From: Clostridiales bacterium
GTDB lineage: Bacteria > Bacillota > Clostridia > Saccharofermentanales > Saccharofermentanaceae
Length of the DNA: 64,000 nucleotides
NCBI GenBank assembly: GCA_017961235.1
Contig: JAGCXQ010000047.1
Coordinates: 1-64,000 of the forward strand
Direction of reading: 5' to 3'
This document shows, piece after piece, positions 52,573 to 61,568 of the stretch. Below the pieces are notes generated by a model that did no database searches, was not told the DNA's origin, and saw nothing but the letters and a program-made list of their open reading frames with translations. Positions within the stretch are counted from its first letter, which is position 1, and each line of letters opens with the position of its first letter. The position numbers and the translations under genes were made by a program.

Positions 52573-55506
52573 ATGTACGATAAGAAAATCAGACGGCGCC
52601 TGTCCGGAGGCGCGGCTGCTTTAGCGGCTATACTCTTCATTAATTCTTTTTTTCCTTGTTTCAGAAGAGTAAAGGCGGATACGGATAATGTGCAAAGCTG
52701 CGCTTTGGAGAATGCTTCTGCAATCGCGGGAGATTACGGAACGTTTATAAGTGGTGATCAGGTTATCAGCGATCTGATCGAAAAGAGCGGGATGAATGCG
52801 CATCCGAGACTTATCATGACAGAGGAGAAGTTTTCCAACCTGAGATCTCACATAGGAGATGGTTCGGTGACGGCCATTCTTCTCGAAGAACTCCGTTCAG
52901 AAGCAGAGGACGTTCTTAAAAGGGAACGCTTATCGTATGTGATCGATAGCGAAGATTTTCTGCTCGAAACATCAAAAGAATTACAGCGCCGTGTGGCTGC
53001 ACTTGCCTTGGCATACAATATCTTTGGAAAAAAAGAATATGCTCAGCGATGCTTCATAGAACTTCAGACAGCTTGTGATTTCCAGGACTGGAGTCCGTAT
53101 CATTTCTTAGATACAGCTGAAATGTGTACGGCCTTTGCATATGCATACGATTGGCTCTATCACTGGATGACACCTGAACAGCGGGAACTCCTCCGAACCA
53201 ACATGATCGAAAAAGGCCTGAAACAGGTTATGGCGGATTATACGAGGCCGATAAATGAAGTCAGCCGATCATATCACTGGTATCAGGCAGAGGAAGCGGA
53301 AAACTGGAAGTTTGTGTGTACTGGTGGCACGAACCTTGCAGCACTCGCTATTGGAGATGAAGAGGATGCAAGAGAGATTTCCGCCAAGGTCCTTACCTAT
53401 GGGTATAAGAGAGCGTATACCTGTGTCCGTCTTGGCTATGGTGCCATGGACGGAACATACGTTGAGGGACTTGGATATTGGGATTACGCAACTTATTATA
53501 TCGGCCTGCAATCTTCCGCACTGAAAAGCGCGACAGGAACGGATTACGGTCTTGCAGATTATGAGGGCATCAAAAAATCTGCCGATTTTATACGCTATAT
53601 GAGTTCCAACACTCCGATATCATTCAGTTTCGGTGATGACCGTGACAGCAGAAATACCGGCTGGGCTGTTTTCCTTTGGATCGGCGAGCAGCTCAATGAA
53701 CCCGGTTATTCCGCTTTGCGGCTTAGAAATATCGCCGCAGATCCCGATTTCAATTATCTTGATGTATTGTGGATAGACGAGAGCAAACAAACCGGTGAGG
53801 AAGTACAGAAAGATACCGACTGGGGGTCTGTCGGAGCGTCCAATGCAAGCTTCCGGAATACATGGGATAAAAGCGGCATTGTAGCGGCACTTCATACCGG
53901 CACAAATAATTATAGATTACACGGACACTTTGATCTGGGCTCTTTCTATGTTGAATCAAACGGCGCACGTTTTTTCACGGATCTGGGAAATGAGAAATAT
54001 AAGCTGGATGACCGTAAGTATTCTTACCGGATCAAAGCGGAGGGACACAATACACTGGTCATAAATCCGAATCAGGGAATTGACCAGGCGGATGGAGTCA
54101 CCTGCCTGGTGACCGACTATCAAAGCGGAAATGAAGCGTATGCCGTTACCGATCTAACGGATGCATATGCACCGAGTGGCGCCAATAGCGTGGTTCGCGC
54201 CCTAAAGATGATCAAGGACAAAGAATGTGTGATCATCCAGGATGAGATATCTCTGGATGCACCTGGTGAGATCTACTGGTTTGCGCATACAAAAGGACAG
54301 ATCAGTGTTGCTAATGACGGCAAAAGTGCTATTGTAACTGTCGGTTCCGATAGACTGTGGGTGAAGCTTCTGAGCGGGCAGGGCCGGTTCTCCGTGATGA
54401 AAGCAGAACCGCTTCCGACTTCTAAGTATGTACCAAATGCAACGAGTAACAAAGAGTACCAAAAACTCGCGATCCATCTGACAAATACGAAGGAAACAAC
54501 GATCTCCGTGGCATGTATTCCACTGAAAAGCGGAGAAACGGCTCCTTCGTGGACGCCGTCCCTGAAACCGATCTCCGAGTGGTCTAACGGGAGCGGGGCC
54601 GGCCTTGGCGAGGATCTTTACGGCTGCAACCTAAGTCTCTCCGGTGATATCGGCATGAATTTCTATATGGATCTTTCTTCGGCAGATCTCTCGAATGATG
54701 CATATATGGAGTTCACGGTCCCTTCCGGTAATACGACCAAGACGCAGAAGGTATATGTCAAGTCAAAAGCAGGTGAGGACAGGACCGTTGCGCAGACCAT
54801 TTCCGAAGGAAAGAAGACTTACTATATATTCAAGTGTCAGGTATCGGCGAAGGATATTGCTTCAATGATCAGTATGCAGCTGATCGATGGGGAGAGAACC
54901 GGTAAGAAGTACTCCTATTCCGTGAAGTATTATGCCGATTATCTTCTTTCGCATGCGAATGAGAAAACGGAGTATAAGAAGGCAGAGCCTTTGGTAAAAG
55001 CACTTGTGACCTATTGTACCTGGGCCCAGGATTATTTTGATATGGATGAGACTCTTATTGACCGGACGTATCGGAATTACGATGTCGTTTCTTCCGTTAC
55101 TGCTCAAGAAGTGAAAAAGGCAGCTCCGGCATCCGGGGTCAGCCTTGATCATATCCCGGGCGTGACCTATGAAGGCGCGACGATCTCTCTTAAGTCGGAG
55201 ACAACGCTGTCGCTGTACTTCCGAAGCAGTGAGAAACTATCTTTTTCCTGCTATCGCGGTAATAAACTGGAAACAGTGAAAGAAAACGGTTATCAGATCG
55301 TACGTATCCGCGGGATCTCTGCTACTGACCTCGACGAAGTCTTTGAGATGCATATCTTCTGCGGGAGCAAAGAGGGCACGGTCAGATATAGTGTTCTGAA
55401 CTATATATCCGAAACTCTCAGCAAGAATAATTCTGATGAGACATTACTCAATCTGGTTAGATCGCTATACCTGTATCACAAAGCGGCAGAGACATATATA
55501 AAATAA
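52573..55506 (+). CDS. Secreted heparinase II/III-like polysaccharide lyase
   Basis: 977 residues. N-terminal signal-type hydrophobic segment (~12-33). The start of the mature part (HPRLIMTEEKFSNLR) and an alpha-helical toroid region (~60-360) are typical of this lyase group; the heparinase II/III beta domain (~400-650) has RLHGHFDLGSFYV and FFTDLG. The last ~300 residues (from ~695, GCNLSLSGDIGMNFYMDLS) form the unnamed accessory domain also seen at base 1-717. Likely acts on uronic-acid polysaccharides outside the cell; exact substrate unknown. ATG 52573 has GGGGAGAG; TTG 52552 does not. Confidence 0.8.
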   Translation: MYDKKIRRRLSGGAAALAAILFINSFFPCFRRVKADTDNVQSCALENASAIAGDYGTFISGDQVISDLIEKSGMNAHPRLIMTEEKFSNLRSHIGDGSVTAILLEELRSEAEDVLKRERLSYVIDSEDFLLETSKELQRRVAALALAYNIFGKKEYAQRCFIELQTACDFQDWSPYHFLDTAEMCTAFAYAYDWLYHWMTPEQRELLRTNMIEKGLKQVMADYTRPINEVSRSYHWYQAEEAENWKFVCTGGTNLAALAIGDEEDAREISAKVLTYGYKRAYTCVRLGYGAMDGTYVEGLGYWDYATYYIGLQSSALKSATGTDYGLADYEGIKKSADFIRYMSSNTPISFSFGDDRDSRNTGWAVFLWIGEQLNEPGYSALRLRNIAADPDFNYLDVLWIDESKQTGEEVQKDTDWGSVGASNASFRNTWDKSGIVAALHTGTNNYRLHGHFDLGSFYVESNGARFFTDLGNEKYKLDDRKYSYRIKAEGHNTLVINPNQGIDQADGVTCLVTDYQSGNEAYAVTDLTDAYAPSGANSVVRALKMIKDKECVIIQDEISLDAPGEIYWFAHTKGQISVANDGKSAIVTVGSDRLWVKLLSGQGRFSVMKAEPLPTSKYVPNATSNKEYQKLAIHLTNTKETTISVACIPLKSGETAPSWTPSLKPISEWSNGSGAGLGEDLYGCNLSLSGDIGMNFYMDLSSADLSNDAYMEFTVPSGNTTKTQKVYVKSKAGEDRTVAQTISEGKKTYYIFKCQVSAKDIASMISMQLIDGERTGKKYSYSVKYYADYLLSHANEKTEYKKAEPLVKALVTYCTWAQDYFDMDETLIDRTYRNYDVVSSVTAQEVKKAAPASGVSLDHIPGVTYEGATISLKSETTLSLYFRSSEKLSFSCYRGNKLETVKENGYQIVRIRGISATDLDEVFEMHIFCGSKEGTVRYSVLNYISETLSKNNSDETLLNLVRSLYLYHKAAETYIK

Positions 55507-55668
55507 GAAGCAGCTCCCCCTAAAGATCTGCGAAGTAAAGATTTTCATGACAGGAATGTCACTTATTCTTTTGTGGCAAATGATACTCTTTATTTGTTAA
55601 ACGGGGTTTTAGGGGTAACTGTTTATGGTCAGAAGATGCGCAATGAATACATCATATGAGGTGAACAT

Positions 55669-58038
55669 ATGAAAAAGTCAGTACGCATCGTATCCGTTAT
55701 GCTCAGCACGCTTCTTGTTTCAGGCATGATGACCGCCTGCAAAAAATCATCCAAAACGAAAAAAAGCATCACGGTATCCAAAGATGATCCCTGGTTCGAT
55801 TCTTCCCGCTTTACGCTCTCGATGGAAAAGTCGGACAAGGACATGCTGATGATCGATTCGTCTCCGGAATATATCAACGGGAAGATCTACAGTACGTACT
55901 CGACATACGATCTGGAGACATCTGATGAAAGAGTAAAACTGGATGTATATAGCGAAGACGGGACGAAGGAAAAAGCACTGGAGATGACTTTCCCAAGTGA
56001 AGATATGCGCATGCAGGAAATCTATTCTCTTGTTCCCAACAAAGACGGAAAGACAGCGATCGCATTGGTAGGTGCTTTTGGCGGAGGATTCGAGAATTTT
56101 TTTGTCACGGTTGACCTCGAAACAGGTGAGGTTTCCGGCATCACCCCTGTGCAGGATAAAAACGGAAAGAAGATAGAAATGATTTCTTCCGCGACCCGTG
56201 TCGGTGACTACATCGCCGTACAGAGCCCGAGGATGGGAACAGCGGATACGCAGCTTTACTTCTACGAAGGCAAGGATCTTCTTTGTGAGATGGACATGAC
56301 TACATTGTCAGGATCCGGTAGTATCGAAGCTATCTCTTATAATGAAAAAACGAAAAAGGCTTACGCGAATGTGGTGAATATGAAAGGGGAGAAGTATTCC
56401 TGTGAGATGGATCTGTCTTCCGGAAAATTCACGAAAACGACTCCTCTGGCCACCGGAGGAGAAAACGAAGATAATCTTACCGACTATCAGTGTACGGGGC
56501 AGGGAGATCTTCTCCGTGTAGATACACTCGGTAATATCTTTAAGTTTAATGTGGAGACGAATTCCGAGGAAAAAGTACTGGACAATAACTGGTATTCTCC
56601 GTACTTCTATGACTTCAATCCTGACAAGAATCCTGAAATCAGCATTCTTCATTATTCTGAAGAAAAGATCATTCTTTATTTCCACGGAACCTGCGGATTC
56701 CCGACAGCAAGGATAGTGGATTCGGATGTCTGCTCAGTCATGGTATTAACCAAAGCGCAGACAAACCCTCACGAAGGAAAAAAAGTCATCGAGATCAGTG
56801 CGCCGCTGGACGGTTCATTTTCCGACTATCTGTCTTCAGCGGTCGTTTCTTTCAACGAATCGGACACGGAGTATCTGATCCGAATCTGGAGCAAATATAA
56901 CGATGGCATCAAGGCGGGAAGAGGCTTCCCGATGCTGGATCCGCAGATCGAACGTGCTTATACCCTCGTAAGAGAACTCGAAGGCTCCGACTGCCCGGAT
57001 ATCGTTGTGAACATGGATAAGAAGGAAGCCATGAACGACAAAACGCTGCTGGATATGAGTGCTTTTCTCGACGAAAATGTAAAAAATGAGCTCTTCGATA
57101 ATATTCTTGAAGCCAGCAAGGTGGATGGAAAACTGTACTTCATCCCGGTCACGCTCGAGGTCGAAGGACTGATCGTGAAGGAAGACGATGTCGGAAAAGA
57201 CAAGACCGGCATGACTTTCGAGGAATATGAAAACTACGTTGAGAATACACTTTCCGGCGCACAGCCCTACGACTATCCTGAATCGAAGTACAACTTCCGG
57301 GATGTTTTCCTGATGTCCTGTATCGACATGAAGTCTGCCGTCGAAGGCGAGAAAGTGGACTTCGACTCCGAACAGTTCCGAAAAGCGGCCGAATATGCCA
57401 GGGGACACTTCGGAGAGAACCGGGGAAATCCGGATGCATACATACCGTTTGCGGAAGAGGAGCAGCGTCCAAGACCGGCTGGAAGATATGTGCACATGAC
57501 GAATTTTATTAACTACGTGATGAACTGTTCCGGCGAACAGGATGCATGCTCCGTCATCGGAACCCCGTCGGTGTCGGGACAGGGCCCGAGATTTACAGCA
57601 CAGGAAAGCATTTCCGTGACAGCAAGATCCGGACAGCAGGAAGGATGTAAAAAGTTCATCAACTATCTTCTCGGCGGTAAGTTTATCTCCGGGGAGGAAC
57701 TGTCATGCAGCTCGATCCTCATCAACAAGGATGCCATGAAGAAAGAGATCTCCCTGATTTCCAAGTACTATAACGAGATCTACGGGTATGAGATGGAATA
57801 CGGACTTTTTGATAAATCCCAGCTGAGGACCATGGGCTATAAAGAAGCGACGGATACGATGCAGCAGAAGTTCTACGATATGCTCTCGACGCTCTCTGTG
57901 TACTACATGGATGATAAAGAGATCAAGAACATCGTCAATGAAGAACTGGCAGCATTTTATTCGGGTGATAAGCCGATGGATGATGTGATCCGCTTCATTA
58001 ACGACCGCGTAAATAAGTATGTCAGCGAAGCCAGGTAA
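55669..58038 (+). CDS. Lipoprotein: propeller-like N half, solute-binding-like C half
   Basis: 789 residues. Lipobox GMMTAC, Cys24. Residues ~35-360 consist of repeated beta units (EAISYNEKTKKAYANVVN, LLRVDTLGNIFKFN) like a beta-propeller. ~365-789 resemble a family-1 extracellular solute-binding protein (VVSFNESDTEYLIRI, DIVV, LDMSAFLDENVK, VDGKLYFIPVTLEVEGLIV). No permease or ATPase gene is adjacent, so it may act as a sensor or use transporters elsewhere. Start ATG 55669 with GAGGTGA. Confidence 0.75.
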   Translation: MKKSVRIVSVMLSTLLVSGMMTACKKSSKTKKSITVSKDDPWFDSSRFTLSMEKSDKDMLMIDSSPEYINGKIYSTYSTYDLETSDERVKLDVYSEDGTKEKALEMTFPSEDMRMQEIYSLVPNKDGKTAIALVGAFGGGFENFFVTVDLETGEVSGITPVQDKNGKKIEMISSATRVGDYIAVQSPRMGTADTQLYFYEGKDLLCEMDMTTLSGSGSIEAISYNEKTKKAYANVVNMKGEKYSCEMDLSSGKFTKTTPLATGGENEDNLTDYQCTGQGDLLRVDTLGNIFKFNVETNSEEKVLDNNWYSPYFYDFNPDKNPEISILHYSEEKIILYFHGTCGFPTARIVDSDVCSVMVLTKAQTNPHEGKKVIEISAPLDGSFSDYLSSAVVSFNESDTEYLIRIWSKYNDGIKAGRGFPMLDPQIERAYTLVRELEGSDCPDIVVNMDKKEAMNDKTLLDMSAFLDENVKNELFDNILEASKVDGKLYFIPVTLEVEGLIVKEDDVGKDKTGMTFEEYENYVENTLSGAQPYDYPESKYNFRDVFLMSCIDMKSAVEGEKVDFDSEQFRKAAEYARGHFGENRGNPDAYIPFAEEEQRPRPAGRYVHMTNFINYVMNCSGEQDACSVIGTPSVSGQGPRFTAQESISVTARSGQQEGCKKFINYLLGGKFISGEELSCSSILINKDAMKKEISLISKYYNEIYGYEMEYGLFDKSQLRTMGYKEATDTMQQKFYDMLSTLSVYYMDDKEIKNIVNEELAAFYSGDKPMDDVIRFINDRVNKYVSEAR

Positions 58039-58094
58039 GTGAATGATATAATCTAACTAGTGGCAAACTTTTTGGTATTGGGGTGGGGAAAGAT

Positions 58095-59231
58095 ATGGAT
58101 CGGATCATACGCGAGCTGAAGAAGAAGGCGGGTGCTTTTCGGCCGGGAAAAGAAGAGATAGCAGCTGACCATATTGTCTGCGGTAAAGCATGTGATGTGA
58201 CCGGTGCACTGGGGTTTTTCACGCCTTCCGCAAATGACCTGACCGTCCAAGGATGTTCCCGCGGGAAGATATATAAAAAGACGCCCCCGAATGAGTTTGT
58301 GACCAGTTATTACCTGGATGCAGACGACCGTTTGATTGCAATATCCAGTAAGGAACAGATCGATGACCATCGCACGGTGATCGATTATGAGGAGGACGTC
58401 ACGTATGCATTTGAGTGGAGCCTGTCAGAAGAAGGGACAGATCTTGACTGTGTGACGGTGTGCGGGTACGATTCCGGGCGGGTGAAGTCATGCCTGACCG
58501 TCTTAACAACTGTCAGTCAGATAAGCGAAGTTTCCCATGAGTTGTTTTTCTACGATGAAAAAGGTGTCGTGCGCAATGTGAAGGAATACATGTACCATGT
58601 GAAGCATGGTGACATACAGGGAATAGAATTCCCCGAGATGGAGGAAGTGCTATTACCGGAAGATTGGGATTTCAAGACAGTATCCGACGAACTCTATGAA
58701 AATGTGAAACCTTATATCGAGCATGAATTTACCCGGGCTGAGGCGGAGGTGCTTATGCCGTTCCTTTCGCAAAAACTGGGAAGTGCGAAGTCTGCGTCAC
58801 CGAAGAAAAAGGCTCTGTCCCTTTCCTCGCAGAAGCCGCTTCACAGCTCTCTTGCTAAATCGGTATCCAAGGAAATGTCACTCGAGGAGGTGATCCTTTC
58901 TTTCCGTAAAATGCTTGATTCATCATCCCGAAAAGAAGAAATGCTTCTTTTTGAAGCGATATCTGAGACGAGGGAAGAAACGCCACTATGCTCATTCCGT
59001 CTGGTCAGACAGATCCCGGATGGCGCAGGTGAATTTATCCAGCTCGAATTGACAATCGATATAGAAACAGCTGAGAAATATCCGCCGGAAAGTGAATGGT
59101 TCCAGGCATCGAAAGAGGGAGATACAGCATACCTGGATGAATTCGTTGATTATATCCGGAAAACCTCTTCTTTTCAGGCACTCAGGGACCGTAGAGTGTA
59201 TAATGTGAATGTGGAATTGTGTAGGACATAA
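58095..59231 (+). CDS. Hypothetical cytoplasmic protein
   Basis: 378 residues. A N-terminal helix (DRIIRELKKKAG), a mixed beta middle, and a Lys/Ser-rich segment (~230-260). No signal or membrane segment. I do not recognise it. ATG 58095 chosen because GGGG lies upstream; the GTG 12 bases earlier is less likely. Confidence 0.6.
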   Translation: MDRIIRELKKKAGAFRPGKEEIAADHIVCGKACDVTGALGFFTPSANDLTVQGCSRGKIYKKTPPNEFVTSYYLDADDRLIAISSKEQIDDHRTVIDYEEDVTYAFEWSLSEEGTDLDCVTVCGYDSGRVKSCLTVLTTVSQISEVSHELFFYDEKGVVRNVKEYMYHVKHGDIQGIEFPEMEEVLLPEDWDFKTVSDELYENVKPYIEHEFTRAEAEVLMPFLSQKLGSAKSASPKKKALSLSSQKPLHSSLAKSVSKEMSLEEVILSFRKMLDSSSRKEEMLLFEAISETREETPLCSFRLVRQIPDGAGEFIQLELTIDIETAEKYPPESEWFQASKEGDTAYLDEFVDYIRKTSSFQALRDRRVYNVNVELCRT

Positions 59232-59289
59232 TCAGGTTTGTGTCGAGCCTGCTCATGGGTATGGCTGAGGGTATTTTTAGGGGACGGAA

Positions 59290-59499
59290 GTGCTTTTCGC
59301 GTCGAGATATTATCTTCAGACGGCAGGGCTTATCTGCCCGACGGAAAGAAGAGAAGAACTTGTCGAGATCTTCGCCAAATGCGGCCTGACCCGTATCACA
59401 TCTGGATCAGATATGAGCACGTTTTTCCCGGGCGAATCCCACGATGGCGAGTATGCGCTCGACAGGTATATGAAGATCATCAACATCGAAGTTCCATGA
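59290..59499 (+). CDS. Small hypothetical protein or gene remnant
   Basis: 69 residues from GTG, with GGGGACGG upstream. Ends DRYMKIINIEVP. The frame closes with TAG just before, so it could be a small gene or the end of a lost larger one. The start codon lies within an RGTGCTTTT site. Confidence 0.4.
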   Translation: MLFASRYYLQTAGLICPTERREELVEIFAKCGLTRITSGSDMSTFFPGESHDGEYALDRYMKIINIEVP

Positions 59500-59598
59500 T
59501 CAGTCGTCGCCCTTGATCAGTTTGATGACTGCGGCCACGCCAAATGCAATTGCCAGTACAAAGAAAGGATTGATCCAGCCCCTCAAAACGTAACGCAT
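59500..59598 (-). CDS. 32-residue single-membrane-span protein
   Basis: Starts MRYVLRGWINPFFVLAIAFG and ends KLIKGDD. GAGGAGG precedes the ATG at good distance. Same length and build as the one at 41034, though not clearly homologous. Divergent from the HipB/HipA-like pair. Function unknown. Confidence 0.55.
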   Translation of the reverse strand: MRYVLRGWINPFFVLAIAFGVAAVIKLIKGDD

Positions 59599-59717
59599 AT
59601 TTCTTACCTCCTCTATACAGACATCCCCTACGCATAGATTATAACAAAAAGTCTGTCTCAACTACTATTTTCTGAACTCGTTCTGCAGTAGCGGCATATT
59701 TTGAAAACCGCAAATAA

Positions 59718-59761
59718 TGTGGCAAAATGCTGTTGAACTGCCACAAAATATGTGGTTTAAT
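59718..59761 (+). promoter_or_regulatory. Promoter and operators of the HipB/HipA-like operon
   Basis: TTGAAC (59733), 17 bases, TTTAAT (59756). The spacer holds CCACA-AAATA-TGTGG (59741-59755). A second inverted repeat pairs TGTGGCA (59718-59724) with TGCCACA (59739-59745). Binding by the HTH protein would block the promoter, as in toxin-antitoxin autoregulation. Confidence 0.65.
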
Positions 59762-59780
59762 GAGTCCAGGAGGGATACTC

Positions 59781-60326
59781 ATGGACCATAAATATGTATT
59801 AAATGAATCGGTTACCGGCGAAGATCTGAGACAGGTCCGTAAGCTTCTGAATATGACGCAGAAGGAGTTTGCTTTATTTGCGAACGCCTCGAAGAGAACT
59901 GTCGAAAACTGGGAGATGAAGGGCGAGCCGATAAAAGGACCCATTGTTACGCTGGTAGAGATCCTTCGGAGACATCCCGAGATTGCCGGGAAACTGGAGC
60001 TTCCGGAAACCAGGTTAAAGCTGCGCTTATGGTATATGTATGAAGATATGGTATGCACGGTTATTGACGTGGATGAGCCGAAAAGGATCGTAAAGATCAG
60101 AAACTATATCGACGATCCGTTGTTCCGCGCTTTTGGCAGGAATACGGAACCAGGGTTTGAAGACTATGAGGAATTTCTGAAATCGCGCTGCTTCCCGGAG
60201 ACTCGTGACAAGATCAAGCTGGAACTGAAACGCCTGGGGATCCCTTTCTACGATCCGATCCTGATCATTGAGAAGACAGAAGGAAGAATGGCAGAAGATA
60301 AGTTCTGGATAAGGATCGAGAGGTGA
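59781..60326 (+). CDS. HipB-like HTH antitoxin with extra C-terminal domain
   Basis: 181 residues. HTH at ~12-60 (LNMTQKEFALFANASKRTVENWEMKG). The last ~100 residues (MVCTVIDVDEPKRIVKIRNY onward) form a domain I recall only as recurring in such proteins in Clostridia. AGGAGGG before ATG 59781. Overlaps the kinase-like gene by four bases (GTGA). Confidence 0.75.
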   Translation: MDHKYVLNESVTGEDLRQVRKLLNMTQKEFALFANASKRTVENWEMKGEPIKGPIVTLVEILRRHPEIAGKLELPETRLKLRLWYMYEDMVCTVIDVDEPKRIVKIRNYIDDPLFRAFGRNTEPGFEDYEEFLKSRCFPETRDKIKLELKRLGIPFYDPILIIEKTEGRMAEDKFWIRIER

Positions 60327-61138
60327 GAGAATTGATCCGGCTAGGTGATGCGGATATAAAGGATTTCAATAGACAGTCGTCGAAGGGCAATCAGCTGAAA
60401 TTCTGTTTAGATGGAATCTGGTATAAGACCGATTATATGGGGTATGAAGGTCTTTCTGAATATGTGATATCGAAACTCCTTGCGTTTTCTGATCTTCATC
60501 CGGACGAGTATGTGGATTATGAGCTGGAAGAGATCGAATATAATGGCAGTGTTTTTCGCGCATGCAAGAGCAAGGACTTCACAGACGGCTGGAATCTGAT
60601 CACGCTGGAGCGGCTCTTTAAAGATACATACGGAGCAGGATTAAACAAGATCATATATGGAACACCGGATCATAAGGAGCGACTGAAGATCCTTGTGGAA
60701 CAGGTTGAGAGAACGACCGGACTTAAGGACTTCGGAATCTATATGAGCAAGCTCATCACTTTGGATGCATTGTTCCTGAACGAAGATAGACATACACACA
60801 ATATTGCTGTGTTAACGAATGGGACCGGAGACTTCCGACTAGCGCCGATCTTTGACAACGGAGCAAGTCTCCTTTCCGATACCGGTATGGATTATCCGAT
60901 GGGAAGAGATCCGCTGGATCTGATCTCGAAAGTGAAACCGAAGACTTTCTGTGATTCTTTTGAAGAACAACTGGAGATCTCTGAAAAAATGTATGGAGAG
61001 AATCTCCACTTTACGTTCGGATATAACGAGGTGGAGGCCATCGTGGAAAAAGCAGATATCTACCCCGAAGAGATCCGACGCAGAGTGATCGATGTGGTGA
61101 TGGAGATGAAAAGAAGATACAGTTACCTCTTTACATAA
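60323..61138 (+). CDS. HipA-like kinase
   Basis: 271 residues. SSKGNQLKF near the N terminus is a P-loop-like segment; NEDRHTHN holds catalytic Asp155 and Asn160; PIFDNGASLL holds metal Asp178. It lacks HipA's N-terminal subdomain, like HipT and CtkA-type kinases. A HipA-type toxin phosphorylates a tRNA synthetase or other target; here unknown. GTG start overlaps the antitoxin stop. Confidence 0.8.
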   Translation: MRELIRLGDADIKDFNRQSSKGNQLKFCLDGIWYKTDYMGYEGLSEYVISKLLAFSDLHPDEYVDYELEEIEYNGSVFRACKSKDFTDGWNLITLERLFKDTYGAGLNKIIYGTPDHKERLKILVEQVERTTGLKDFGIYMSKLITLDALFLNEDRHTHNIAVLTNGTGDFRLAPIFDNGASLLSDTGMDYPMGRDPLDLISKVKPKTFCDSFEEQLEISEKMYGENLHFTFGYNEVEAIVEKADIYPEEIRRRVIDVVMEMKRRYSYLFT

Positions 61139-61270
61139 CAGGCATAAAAAATTAGCTTTAGAAAAACTTTACCTTCTCTTGACCATGATTATGTTTCCTT
61201 TCGGTAAGATAGAGACATCAGATAAAGGTGTGATCACATATATTCTTGCTGTTTGTTAGGAGAAACGATC

Positions 61271-61546
61271 ATGGAGATACTTTTTGAATTCCTTTTCGAC
61301 CTCATAGTGGAAGGAAGTTTTGAATTAAGCAAAAGCAGGAGAGTTCCGCTTCCGATCCGGATAGTACTTGGAACTCTCGCGGCTTTGTTCTTTATAGCAG
61401 TCATTGCGTTGATCGGCTTTGTCGGCGTAGCCATGTTTTCGGAAAACGTGCTTGGCGGAATACTCTTCCTCGCGGTTGATGCGATACTTGCTTTTATGAT
61501 CATCAGAAGAGGAATAATCGAGTTTCGAAGAAGACGCATCTGTTAA
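61271..61546 (+). CDS. Small membrane protein, two spans
   Basis: 91 residues; two hydrophobic segments (~30-55 and ~60-78) and a basic C terminus (EFRRRRIC). TAGGAG precedes ATG 61271. Unknown function. Confidence 0.6.
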   Translation: MEILFEFLFDLIVEGSFELSKSRRVPLPIRIVLGTLAALFFIAVIALIGFVGVAMFSENVLGGILFLAVDAILAFMIIRRGIIEFRRRRIC

Positions 61547-61568
61547 ATAAGTGCATGGTATGGACTTA

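Noticed and set aside
59238..59516. 92-codon plus-strand frame overlapping the 59290 frame
   Set aside because: Cys/Arg/Trp-rich and without ribosome site; the 59290 frame is a better candidate.
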